Source: Gammaproteobacteria bacterium (GTDB taxonomy: Bacteria; Pseudomonadota; Gammaproteobacteria; Steroidobacterales; JABDKV01). From it: a stretch of DNA of 7,625 nucleotides. The stretch is from NCBI GenBank assembly GCA_029862285.1, contig JAOTXR010000092.1, positions 1 to 7,625 of the forward strand. The letters are read 5' to 3'. Positions within the stretch are counted from its first letter, which is position 1. Each line of letters opens with the position of its first letter. The notes under the pieces were generated by a model. The model worked only from the letters and a program-made list of their open reading frames with translations, had not been told where the DNA came from and made no database searches. Positions 1-5,156 of this stretch are shown here, piece by piece. The position numbers were made by a program, and so were the translations under genes.

Positions 1-749
1 TGCAGTGCGGCGGGCATGTCGCCAATTTCATCCAGAAACAATGTGCCCTTGTCCGCCTGTTCGAAGCGTCCATGTCGCCTGGCATCCGCACCGGTGAAGG
101 CACCTTTTTCGTGCCCGAACAATTCTGATTCGAGCAATTCTCCCGGTATCGCCGATATGTTCAGTGCCACAAATGGCCCGCCATTGCGTGGACTATGATC
201 ATGTAAGGCCCGGGCGACCAGCTCTTTGCCGGTCCCCGATTCACCCGTGATCAGTACATTCATGCTCGAACCGGCAAGCCGGCCAATCGCTCGAAAAACG
301 CTTTGCATGGCCGGGGCGCGGCCGATCATGCCGGGAATCTGTACTGTGCTGTCGTGTTGTTGTCGCTGTCGATCTGGCGAAGATGAAACAGCACGACGGA
401 CCAGATCAACCGCCTCGTCGATATCAAAAGGTTTCGGCAAGTACTCGAATGCACCGCCTTTGTAGGCCGACACCGCACTATCCAGATCGCTGTGCGCGGT
501 AATAACAATCACCGGGAGGGTCTCGTGATCGCTCTGCAAGCGCTGCAAGACTGATAAGCCATCGACGTCCGGCATGCGTATATCGGTGATCACCACATCC
601 GGTTTCTGGTTTCTTAGTGCAGCCATCGCTGACATACCGTTTTCGAAACTGGTGGTGGCCATACCCGCCTGCTCCAGCGCCTGCTCGAGGACCCACCGAA
701 TCGATCGATCATCGTCGATCAGCCAAACATGTGTTTTTTGGTCTTCCAT
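1..749 (-). CDS. ntrC: Nitrogen regulation response regulator NtrC (C-terminus cut by window)
   Basis: Cytoplasmic sigma-54-dependent activator, the output half of the NtrB/NtrC system. Phosphorylated NtrC oligomerises and uses ATP to open sigma-54 promoters such as that of glnA. The window contains 249 codons and no stop, against about 470 for the family. Visible: a receiver domain (about 5-120) with the acidic pocket D12-D14, phosphoacceptor D56 in TDIRMPD, T84 and K106 in YLPKPFD. The start of the AAA+ domain follows, with Walker A GESGTGKE (169-176), the sigma-54 contact loop ELFGHEKGAFTGA (209-221) and Walker B TLFLDEIGD (236-244). The rest of the AAA+ domain and the Fis-type DNA-binding domain lie beyond base 1. 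Residues such as AHSDLDSAVSAYKGGAFEYL match enteric NtrC closely, which separates it from other sigma-54 activators. The start lies 9 bases after the ntrB stop with no clear Shine-Dalgarno, suggesting translational coupling. Confidence 0.97.
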   Translation of the reverse strand, partial: MEDQKTHVWLIDDDRSIRWVLEQALEQAGMATTSFENGMSAMAALRNQKPDVVITDIRMPDVDGLSVLQRLQSDHETLPVIVITAHSDLDSAVSAYKGGAFEYLPKPFDIDEAVDLVRRAVSSSPDRQRQQHDSTVQIPGMIGRAPAMQSVFRAIGRLAGSSMNVLITGESGTGKELVARALHDHSPRNGGPFVALNISAIPGELLESELFGHEKGAFTGADARRHGRFEQADKGTLFLDEIGDMPAAL

Positions 750-758
750 CGCGCGTAC

Positions 759-1829
759 TCAGGCGGGTAGGTAGACGCTAAATATCGTCGGCGAGCCGGC
801 GTTTCGCAACTGAATGAGCCCATCGTGCCGGTTAATCAGCTCCTGCGCCATCGCCAGGCCCAGCCCCGTACCACCCGGTCGTGCGGTAATTAGCGGGTAA
901 AACAGGGTATCGCGCACTTCCTCCGCCACTCCCGGCCCGTCGTCTTCAAAATCGATTCTCGCCACCACCGGCCGTGTGCGGCCACGCAACATATAGTTGG
1001 TCTCGGCGCGTGTGCGGACTTGCACGGTGCCGCTGACGCCGAGCATTTGCACCGCGTTGCGACCGATGTTGAGAAGTGCCTGGGCGATCAGATCGCTATC
1101 GAGCTGCAGTTCCGGCAGGCTCGGATCATAGTCTTCGACAATCGTAATTCCCGGTGAAGCCTCGCTCTTGAGTAGCTCGTGCACCCGGTGCGTCAGCTTG
1201 TGAATATTGACAGGCTTCTTGTTTAACGGCTCGTGCGGTCCGATCATCGAATCGACAAGATTACTGAGGCGGTCGGCCTCATCAATGATTACCTGGGTGT
1301 ATTGCTTGAGTTCGGGGCTATCCAGCTGTCGCTCGAGCAGTTGCGCCGCGCCGCGCAGGCCACCAAGCGGGTTCTTGATCTCGTGAGCGAGTTGCCGGCT
1401 TATATTGCGGCTGACACTTTGCTGCGCGACCAGGGCGATTTCACGATTGATAGCCAGTCTGGGCTCGGCATCGAGCAATTCGACGAGTAATTCCCGATTC
1501 GATTCACTGTCCATCACGCTCACCCTGCAATCGACGATACGGGCTTCCCCTGATGCTGCGTAAAGCGGCAGTTCGCGACGGACGGAGGGTATGCCGTCGG
1601 CCAATACCTGTTGCAGTTCGCTCTCATAATCATCATTGCCTGGCAGCACCTGGCTGGTGTTTTTTGCCGTAGCACGGGCGCGACTGATACCCAGCAGGGC
1701 CTCGGCTGCCGGATTCAAGTGGACGATAGAAAGCTGTTTGTCCAGGACGACTATGGCGGTTGCCAGCGCATCGACGACAGACGATAGCGCGGCCGGGCTT
1801 GCAAAGCGGTCGACGGATCCGGAGGACAT
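759..1829 (-). CDS. ntrB: Nitrogen regulation sensor histidine kinase/phosphatase NtrB
   Basis: Soluble two-component kinase (NRII, also called GlnL) that phosphorylates NtrC in low nitrogen and, when bound by PII protein, dephosphorylates it. 356 residues, close to the roughly 350 of the family. No membrane segment is visible, as expected for a cytosolic sensor. An N-terminal PAS-like domain (about 14-120, with IVVLDKQLSIVHLNPAAEAL) precedes the dimerisation/phosphotransfer segment, with the H-box RQLAHEIKNPLGGLRGAAQL and phosphoacceptor H149. The ATP-binding domain has the N-box NIGRNAVQML (254-263), DDGPG (296-300), the NtrB-typical DTLFYPLIT (307-315) and GGTGLGL (319-325). The protein ends FSVYLPA, as NtrB proteins do. 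The start is 9 bases after the DUF4124 stop and lacks a recognisable Shine-Dalgarno, but the N-terminus aligns in length with other NtrB proteins. It probably belongs to one transcript with ntrC. Confidence 0.97.
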   Translation of the reverse strand: MSSGSVDRFASPAALSSVVDALATAIVVLDKQLSIVHLNPAAEALLGISRARATAKNTSQVLPGNDDYESELQQVLADGIPSVRRELPLYAASGEARIVDCRVSVMDSESNRELLVELLDAEPRLAINREIALVAQQSVSRNISRQLAHEIKNPLGGLRGAAQLLERQLDSPELKQYTQVIIDEADRLSNLVDSMIGPHEPLNKKPVNIHKLTHRVHELLKSEASPGITIVEDYDPSLPELQLDSDLIAQALLNIGRNAVQMLGVSGTVQVRTRAETNYMLRGRTRPVVARIDFEDDGPGVAEEVRDTLFYPLITARPGGTGLGLAMAQELINRHDGLIQLRNAGSPTIFSVYLPA

Positions 1830-1838
1830 AACGAAACG

Positions 1839-2384
1839 CTATCGATTCAGTATCGACGACTGCTTCACATAGAATGTGACGGGCTGGCCCGTTGCAACTT
1901 CGGTCCCACCAGCATCAACAACGGATACGGACAGGACATGGGTACCGCGGTAGACGTCCCGAAGCTGATGGGTGATAGCCGTATTGGGCCAATCGGCGAC
2001 AGGCGTGCCATCGTAGGTGACCCGCACACTGTGCCCAGGCCGCAAAGCCGGCCGGACGCTTAACGTTACTGTGAGAACGGCACCGATATTCCACAACACC
2101 TGTTCCTCGGCAGGCGCGCTGATGCCGACAGAATCATAACCGGCAAAGCGTTCCTTGGCAGGAGTACGCCGGTCTGTACTGGTTGTGTCCGTCTGTGGTT
2201 CAGGACGGATACCGGCACTCGCATCGAAGGTCATCGGGTTGGCGATCTCCACGGCCGCTGCGTCTGCCTGTGGTGTATCTGAATAATGCACCCGGCCCTG
2301 TTCATCGACCCAGCGATACAGGGTTGTGCCGGCCACGAGTGAACCGGCCACCATCATCAGACAAATCAATACGATAGTTCGCAT
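1839..2384 (-). CDS. Exported DUF4124-domain protein of unknown function
   Basis: 181-residue protein with a clear N-terminal signal peptide: a basic MRTI, then a hydrophobic core to about residue 18 ending in small residues (SLVAG). It is therefore probably periplasmic; no lipobox cysteine is seen. Directly after it, TLYRWVDEQGRVHYSDTPQ (about 20-38) is the DUF4124 signature, a short module common in gammaproteobacterial exported proteins with no established function. A polar, Thr/Pro/Arg-rich linker (about 50-80) leads to a C-terminal region of alternating hydrophobic residues (about 90-178) that looks like a beta-sandwich, Ig-like fold. The chosen ATG has a strong AAGGGGG ribosome site upstream; an in-frame ATG at 2469-2471 would put 29 uncharged-to-polar residues ahead of the signal peptide and is rejected. 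It lies between glnA and ntrB. Related genes occur at this position in other gammaproteobacteria, but no nitrogen role is shown. Confidence 0.88.
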   Translation of the reverse strand: MRTIVLICLMMVAGSLVAGTTLYRWVDEQGRVHYSDTPQADAAAVEIANPMTFDASAGIRPEPQTDTTSTDRRTPAKERFAGYDSVGISAPAEEQVLWNIGAVLTVTLSVRPALRPGHSVRVTYDGTPVADWPNTAITHQLRDVYRGTHVLSVSVVDAGGTEVATGQPVTFYVKQSSILNR

Positions 2385-2385
2385 A

Positions 2386-2393
2386 GCCCCCTT
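2386..2393 (-). promoter_or_regulatory. Ribosome binding site of the DUF4124 gene
   Basis: On the minus strand AAGGGGGC sits just before the ATG at 2384. It is one of only two strong purine-rich sites in the minus-strand block, and it decides the start in favour of 2384 over the upstream in-frame ATG at 2471, which lies inside a hairpin. Confidence 0.7.
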
Positions 2394-2399
2394 AGGGTA

Positions 2400-2415
2400 C
2401 CAGCCCGGGGGCTGG
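2400..2415 (-). repeat. Short inverted repeat in the DUF4124 leader
   Basis: Perfect 7-bp arms CCAGCCC / GGGCTGG separated by 2 bases. In RNA it would form a six-pair stem with a four-base loop about 7 bases upstream of the AAGGGGGC ribosome site. A second CCAGCC (minus strand, 2429-2424) could compete for the same GGCTGG arm. It could affect translation of the DUF4124 gene, but function is inferred only from position. Confidence 0.45.
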
Positions 2416-2455
2416 AAACCAGTGGCTGGCTCACAATCCCGAAGCCGTAAAAACA

Positions 2456-2489
2456 GGGGGCAGACCCCCAAAAAAGGGAATCTGCCCCC
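2456..2489 (-). terminator. Hairpin downstream of glnA: probable Rho-independent terminator or attenuator
   Basis: The arms GGGGGCAGA (2456-2464) and TCTGCCCCC (2481-2489) are perfectly complementary. Read as minus-strand RNA the stem extends through two G-U wobbles and three G-C pairs to 14 pairs closing a loop of six U. On the plus strand the two wobble positions become C-A mismatches, so the structure favours minus-strand RNA. The stem is followed by TGTTTTTACGG on the minus strand, a short T tract as in intrinsic terminators. It lies 77 bases past the glnA stop and 71 bases before the DUF4124 start. It would partly separate abundant glnA mRNA from ntrBC, as the glnA-glnL terminator does in Escherichia coli. 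It also resembles dispersed GGGG-CAGA/TCTG-CCCC palindromes found in many proteobacterial genomes, so it may be an interspersed repeat. Confidence 0.65.
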
Positions 2490-2565
2490 CGTGGCAGGGT
2501 ATCCCCGCCCCGTTGGCGTCTCGGACCCGCCAGGCCGTGAACGCCTTCAGTCTGTGACCCAAGCG

Positions 2566-3975
2566 TTACAGGCTGTAGTACATATCGAATTCGACCGGGT
2601 GTGTGGTCATACGCAAGCGAGTGACTTCTTCGGTCTTCAGTTCGATGTACGCGTCGATTACGTCATCGGTGAACACGCCACCTGCAGTGAGAAAGGCACG
2701 GTCGGCATCGAGCGCCGCCAGTGCCTCATCAAAAGAAAAACACACCTCGGGAATGTCGTGTGTTTCTTCGGGCGGGAGATTGTAAAGATCCTTGTCCATC
2801 GCATCGCCAGGGTGAATGCGATTCTGAATACCGTCGATTCCCGCCATCATCATTGCGGCAAACGTGAAGTAGGGGTTTCCCGTTGAATCGGGAAACCGGA
2901 CTTCAATACGCCTTGCCTTCGGGTTGGCAACGTGGGGGATGCGTACTGAAGCCGAGCGGTTGCGCGCTGAATAAGCGAGAAAAACCGGTGCCTCAAAACC
3001 CGGTACCAGCCGCTTGTAACTGTTAGTGCTCGCATTCGCGAATGCGTTGATTGCACGCGCGTGCTTGAGCACGCCACCGATGTAATAAAGCGCTGTCTCT
3101 GACAGACCACCGTACTCGCTGCCGCTGAAGAGATTGTCACCGCCCTTGCCGAGCGACATGTGTACATGCATGCCGTTACCGTTGTCGCCAACCACCGGTT
3201 TCGGCATGAAGGTCGCGGTTTTCCCGTAATGATGGGCGACGTTCATGACGACATACTTGAGCGTCTGAACCTCGTCGGCTTTCTTGACCAGCGTGTTGAA
3301 GGCCACGCCGATTTCGCATTGCCCTGCCGTGGCTACCTCGTGGTGATGCACTTCTGTTTCCAGCCCCATTTCGCCGAGAGCGCGACACATTTCTGAGCGC
3401 AAGTCATGCAGCGAGTCGACCGGTGGCACCGGAAAATAACCGCCTTTGACACCCGGGCGATGACCGAAGTTACCATCGTCGTAAACCTTGTTGGAATTCC
3501 AGCCTGCTTCCTGCGAGTCGATGCGGTAAAAGGAACCGCTCATGTCGTTGCCCCAGCGCACATCGTCAAAAACGAAAAACTCGTTTTCCGGGCCAAAGTA
3601 GGAAGCGTCGGCGATGCCAGTGGACTTTAGATAGGCTTCTGCGCGTTTCGCCAGCGAGCGCGGATCACGCTCGTAGCCCTGCATGGTGGAAGGCTCGATG
3701 ACATCGCAGCGAACTACCAGGGTTGGTTCCTGTGAAAACACATCGAGTACAGCTGTCGATGGCTCAGGCATGAGGATCATGTCGGATTCCTGAATTCCTT
3801 TCCATCCGGCAATTGAAGATCCGTCGAACATCTTGCCTTCTTCGAACAGGTCTTCATTGACCTGGCTCGACGGTATTGTCACGTGCTGCTCCTTACCGCG
3901 GGTATCGGTGAAGCGCAGGTCGACAAAGGAAATATCGTTGGTCTTGATCGACTCGAGAACATCGGCGGGTTTCAT
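2566..3975 (-). CDS. glnA: Glutamine synthetase, type I
   Basis: Condenses ammonia and glutamate to glutamine with ATP; the central ammonia-assimilating enzyme, a cytoplasmic dodecamer. 469 residues, identical in length to E. coli GlnA. Seen: an N-terminal beta-grasp domain with [13 protein letters not shown] (49-61, including the D51 loop residue), the catalytic barrel with metal-binding E130 and E132 in GPENEFF, GQCEIG (218-223), [10 protein letters not shown] (265-274, with H270), the glutamate-binding [11 protein letters not shown] (337-347) and RRIEVRFPD (355-363). The adenylylation site is intact: Y398 in DLYNLPPEE, so activity is probably controlled by GlnE adenylylation under PII, as in class GSI-beta. 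The ATG is set by a strong AGGAGGA 7 bases upstream. Transcription probably starts at the sigma-54 promoter at 4062-4077 under NtrC. A hairpin follows the gene at 2456-2489, limiting read-through into the downstream genes. Confidence 0.99.
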   Translation of the reverse strand: MKPADVLESIKTNDISFVDLRFTDTRGKEQHVTIPSSQVNEDLFEEGKMFDGSSIAGWKGIQESDMILMPEPSTAVLDVFSQEPTLVVRCDVIEPSTMQGYERDPRSLAKRAEAYLKSTGIADASYFGPENEFFVFDDVRWGNDMSGSFYRIDSQEAGWNSNKVYDDGNFGHRPGVKGGYFPVPPVDSLHDLRSEMCRALGEMGLETEVHHHEVATAGQCEIGVAFNTLVKKADEVQTLKYVVMNVAHHYGKTATFMPKPVVGDNGNGMHVHMSLGKGGDNLFSGSEYGGLSETALYYIGGVLKHARAINAFANASTNSYKRLVPGFEAPVFLAYSARNRSASVRIPHVANPKARRIEVRFPDSTGNPYFTFAAMMMAGIDGIQNRIHPGDAMDKDLYNLPPEETHDIPEVCFSFDEALAALDADRAFLTAGGVFTDDVIDAYIELKTEEVTRLRMTTHPVEFDMYYSL

Positions 3976-3982
3976 CGGGCAA

Positions 3983-3989
3983 TCCTCCT
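3983..3989 (-). promoter_or_regulatory. Ribosome binding site of glnA
   Basis: AGGAGGA on the minus strand, 7 bases before the ATG at 3975; a near-consensus site suited to a highly expressed enzyme and the strongest in the window. Confidence 0.85.
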
Positions 3990-4008
3990 ACTGGGTATTG
4001 ACAAAGCG

Positions 4009-4037
4009 ACAGCGGCCACAGCGGCCGTGGCCCTGTG
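4009..4037 (-). repeat. Tandem 9-bp repeat and hairpin in the glnA leader
   Basis: ACAGCGGCC occurs twice head to tail at 4009-4026 (plus strand). The second unit also takes part in inverted repeats: GGCCAC/GTGGCC (4014-4019 with 4027-4032, 7-base loop) and, alternatively, CACAG/CTGTG (4017-4021 with 4033-4037). The region lies between the predicted sigma-54 start near 4051 and the glnA ribosome site, so it would be in the 5' untranslated RNA. No known riboswitch is recognised. Confidence 0.45.
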
Positions 4038-4061
4038 AACTCACTGGTATACCGGTCTCTC

Positions 4062-4077
4062 TGCAGGAACTGTGCCA
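4062..4077 (-). promoter_or_regulatory. Sigma-54 (-24/-12) promoter of glnA
   Basis: On the minus strand TGGCAC-AGTTC-CTGCA matches the sigma-54 consensus TGGCAC-N5-TTGCA except for one base. The invariant GG (4076-4075) and GC (4064-4063) are spaced as required. The predicted start is near 4051, giving a leader of about 75 bases. The element resembles E. coli glnAp2, which begins TGGCACAGATT. With NtrC-like sites upstream and glnA downstream, the assignment is well supported by context but has not been tested. Confidence 0.85.
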
Positions 4078-4127
4078 GTTCACTGCATCGCAGAATCAGG
4101 CAGTTCGGGACACTTGGCCGGGTCGTT

Positions 4128-4144
4128 TGCACCTTGTTAGTGCG
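4128..4144 (-). promoter_or_regulatory. Probable NtrC binding site 1 for glnA
   Basis: Minus strand CGCACTAACAAGGTGCA against the NtrC consensus TGCACYA-N3-TRGTGCA: 12 of 14 specified positions agree, with both GCAC and GTGC cores present at correct spacing. It is centred about 85 bp upstream of the predicted sigma-54 start, within the usual enhancer range. Confidence 0.72.
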
Positions 4145-4159
4145 CACCACCCGGCGGGC

Positions 4160-4176
4160 CGCACCAGCGTGAGGCA
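4160..4176 (-). promoter_or_regulatory. Possible second, weaker NtrC binding site
   Basis: Minus strand TGCCTCACGCTGGTGCG matches 11 of 14 specified positions of the NtrC consensus, with a perfect right half TGGTGC and a degraded left half. Its centre is 32 bp from the stronger site, three helical turns and the same separation as the two main sites at E. coli glnA. It overlaps a perfect 8-bp inverted repeat (4163-4184), so part of the match could reflect that other structure. Confidence 0.5.
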
Positions 4177-4184
4177 ACGCTGGT
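4163..4184. repeat. Perfect 8-bp inverted repeat in the glnA-glyQ spacer
   Basis: ACCAGCGT and ACGCTGGT flank six bases (GAGGCA). No T tract follows on either strand, so it is not an obvious terminator. It sits about 37-58 bp upstream of the predicted glyQ start and overlaps the second NtrC-like site. It may be an operator for either divergent gene, or chance. Confidence 0.4.
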
Positions 4185-4192
4185 TAGTAAGT

Positions 4193-4208
4193 GCCTGAGT
4201 GCTCAGGC
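4193..4208 (+). promoter_or_regulatory. Palindrome abutting the glyQ -10 element: possible operator
   Basis: Perfect 7-bp arms GCCTGAG / CTCAGGC separated by TG end exactly where the -10-like TATACT begins. A regulator bound here would occupy the promoter spacer and block polymerase. No cognate regulator is identified; function is inferred from position and symmetry. Confidence 0.45.
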
Positions 4209-4214
4209 TATACT
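4209..4214 (+). promoter_or_regulatory. -10-like element of glyQ
   Basis: TATACT matches the sigma-70 -10 consensus at five of six bases. The upstream region has no good -35 (the nearest candidate is TTAGTA at 4184-4189 with a long 19-base spacer). If used, transcription would begin around 4221, only about four bases before the glyQ ATG, giving a nearly leaderless mRNA. Confidence 0.45.
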
Positions 4215-4224
4215 CGCCGCGGCG

Positions 4225-5139
4225 ATGAATCAGACACCAGCAAATTCTCCACAGACCTTCCAGGCCCTGATTGACGCGCTGGCGGCCTACTGGGCAGAAC
4301 AGGGCTGTGTGCTGATGCAGCCTTATGACATGCCAATGGGTGCCGGCACCTTTCATCCGGCGACTTTCCTGCGCTCTATCGGGCCCGAGCCCTGGCGATC
4401 AGCCTATGTCCAGCCCTGTAGGCGGCCGACGGATGGCCGTTACGGAGAAAATCCATTCCGACTACAACACTACTATCAGTACCAGGTCGTACTCAAACCG
4501 TCGCCTGACGATATTCAGGATGTCTATCTCGGGTCACTGCGGGCGCTGGGTTTTGACACGCTCACTCATGATGTTCGCTTCGTCGAAGACAACTGGGAGT
4601 CGCCTACACTCGGCGCGTGGGGGCTGGGATGGGAGGTCTGGCTCAACGGTATGGAAGTCACTCAGTTCACTTACTTCCAGCAGGTCGGCGGACTGGACTG
4701 CCGCCCGGTAACCGGGGAGCTGACTTACGGTCTGGAACGACTGGCAATGTATCTGCAATCTACCGAGAGCATCTTCGATCTCGTGTGGACTGACGGACCA
4801 CAAGGTCCAGTGACCTATGGCGACGTATTCCATCAAAACGAAGTCGAAATGTCTGCCTATAACTTCGAACATGCCGATATCGAGGTAATGTTCGGCTGGT
4901 TTGACAGTTGCGAGCGTGAATTTGGCAAGTTGATTGAAGCCGGACTTGCGCTGCCCGCTTATGAGCAAGTCATGCTCGCATCGCACGCTTTCAATCTGCT
5001 CGATTCCCGCCGTGCAATTTCGGTTACGGAGCGCCAGCGTTTTATTCTGCGAGTGCGGGCGATGGCCAAAACGGTCGCCGAATCGTATTTCGCCAGTCGC
5101 GAGTCACTGGGTTTCCCACTCCTGAACAACGCCGCCTGA
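4225..5139 (+). CDS. glyQ: Glycyl-tRNA synthetase, alpha subunit
   Basis: Catalytic class II subunit of the alpha2beta2 bacterial glycyl-tRNA synthetase; activates glycine with ATP and, with GlyS, charges tRNA-Gly. 304 residues, against 303 in E. coli. Sequence follows the family throughout: [18 protein letters not shown] (11-28), the core [20 protein letters not shown] (66-85), [20 protein letters not shown], the invariant [52 protein letters not shown] and the C-terminal [20 protein letters not shown]. The ATG at 4225 gives an N-terminus of standard length, and no later in-frame ATG would retain the first helix. No Shine-Dalgarno precedes it (upstream is CGCCGCGGCG), unlike glnA and glyS. 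It is followed by glyS after 17 bases in a clear operon and is divergent from glnA. Confidence 0.99.
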   Translation: MNQTPANSPQTFQALIDALAAYWAEQGCVLMQPYDMPMGAGTFHPATFLRSIGPEPWRSAYVQPCRRPTDGRYGENPFRLQHYYQYQVVLKPSPDDIQDVYLGSLRALGFDTLTHDVRFVEDNWESPTLGAWGLGWEVWLNGMEVTQFTYFQQVGGLDCRPVTGELTYGLERLAMYLQSTESIFDLVWTDGPQGPVTYGDVFHQNEVEMSAYNFEHADIEVMFGWFDSCEREFGKLIEAGLALPAYEQVMLASHAFNLLDSRRAISVTERQRFILRVRAMAKTVAESYFASRESLGFPLLNNAA

Positions 5140-5140
5140 C

Positions 5141-5146
5141 CGGAAG
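5141..5146 (+). promoter_or_regulatory. Ribosome binding site of glyS
   Basis: CGGAAG just after the glyQ stop provides a short GGAAG core about ten bases before the glyS ATG. It supports the start at 5157 and independent, probably balanced, translation of the two subunits. Confidence 0.5.
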
Positions 5147-5156
5147 CTCAATCCCT

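Noticed and set aside
2385..2471. N-terminal extension of the DUF4124 protein to the in-frame ATG at 2471
   Set aside because: The extension would precede a clear signal peptide and start inside the hairpin, while a strong ribosome site serves the ATG at 2384.
2326..2886. 186-codon plus-strand open frame over the glnA 3' end and the spacer
   Set aside because: Antisense to the certain glnA and DUF4124 genes, with no recognisable domain and no ribosome site; a frame shadow of GC-rich coding DNA.
3976..4224. Small gene or RNA gene in the glnA-glyQ spacer
   Set aside because: Open frames here merely run out of glnA antisense or glyQ antisense sequence; the space is filled by promoter elements and no tRNA or known small RNA fold is recognised.
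4417..4419. Cysteine at GlyQ residue 65 where E. coli has serine ([15 protein letters not shown])
   Set aside because: Conservative change outside the invariant [13 protein letters not shown] recall cysteine in other bacterial GlyQ proteins, so not treated as unusual.
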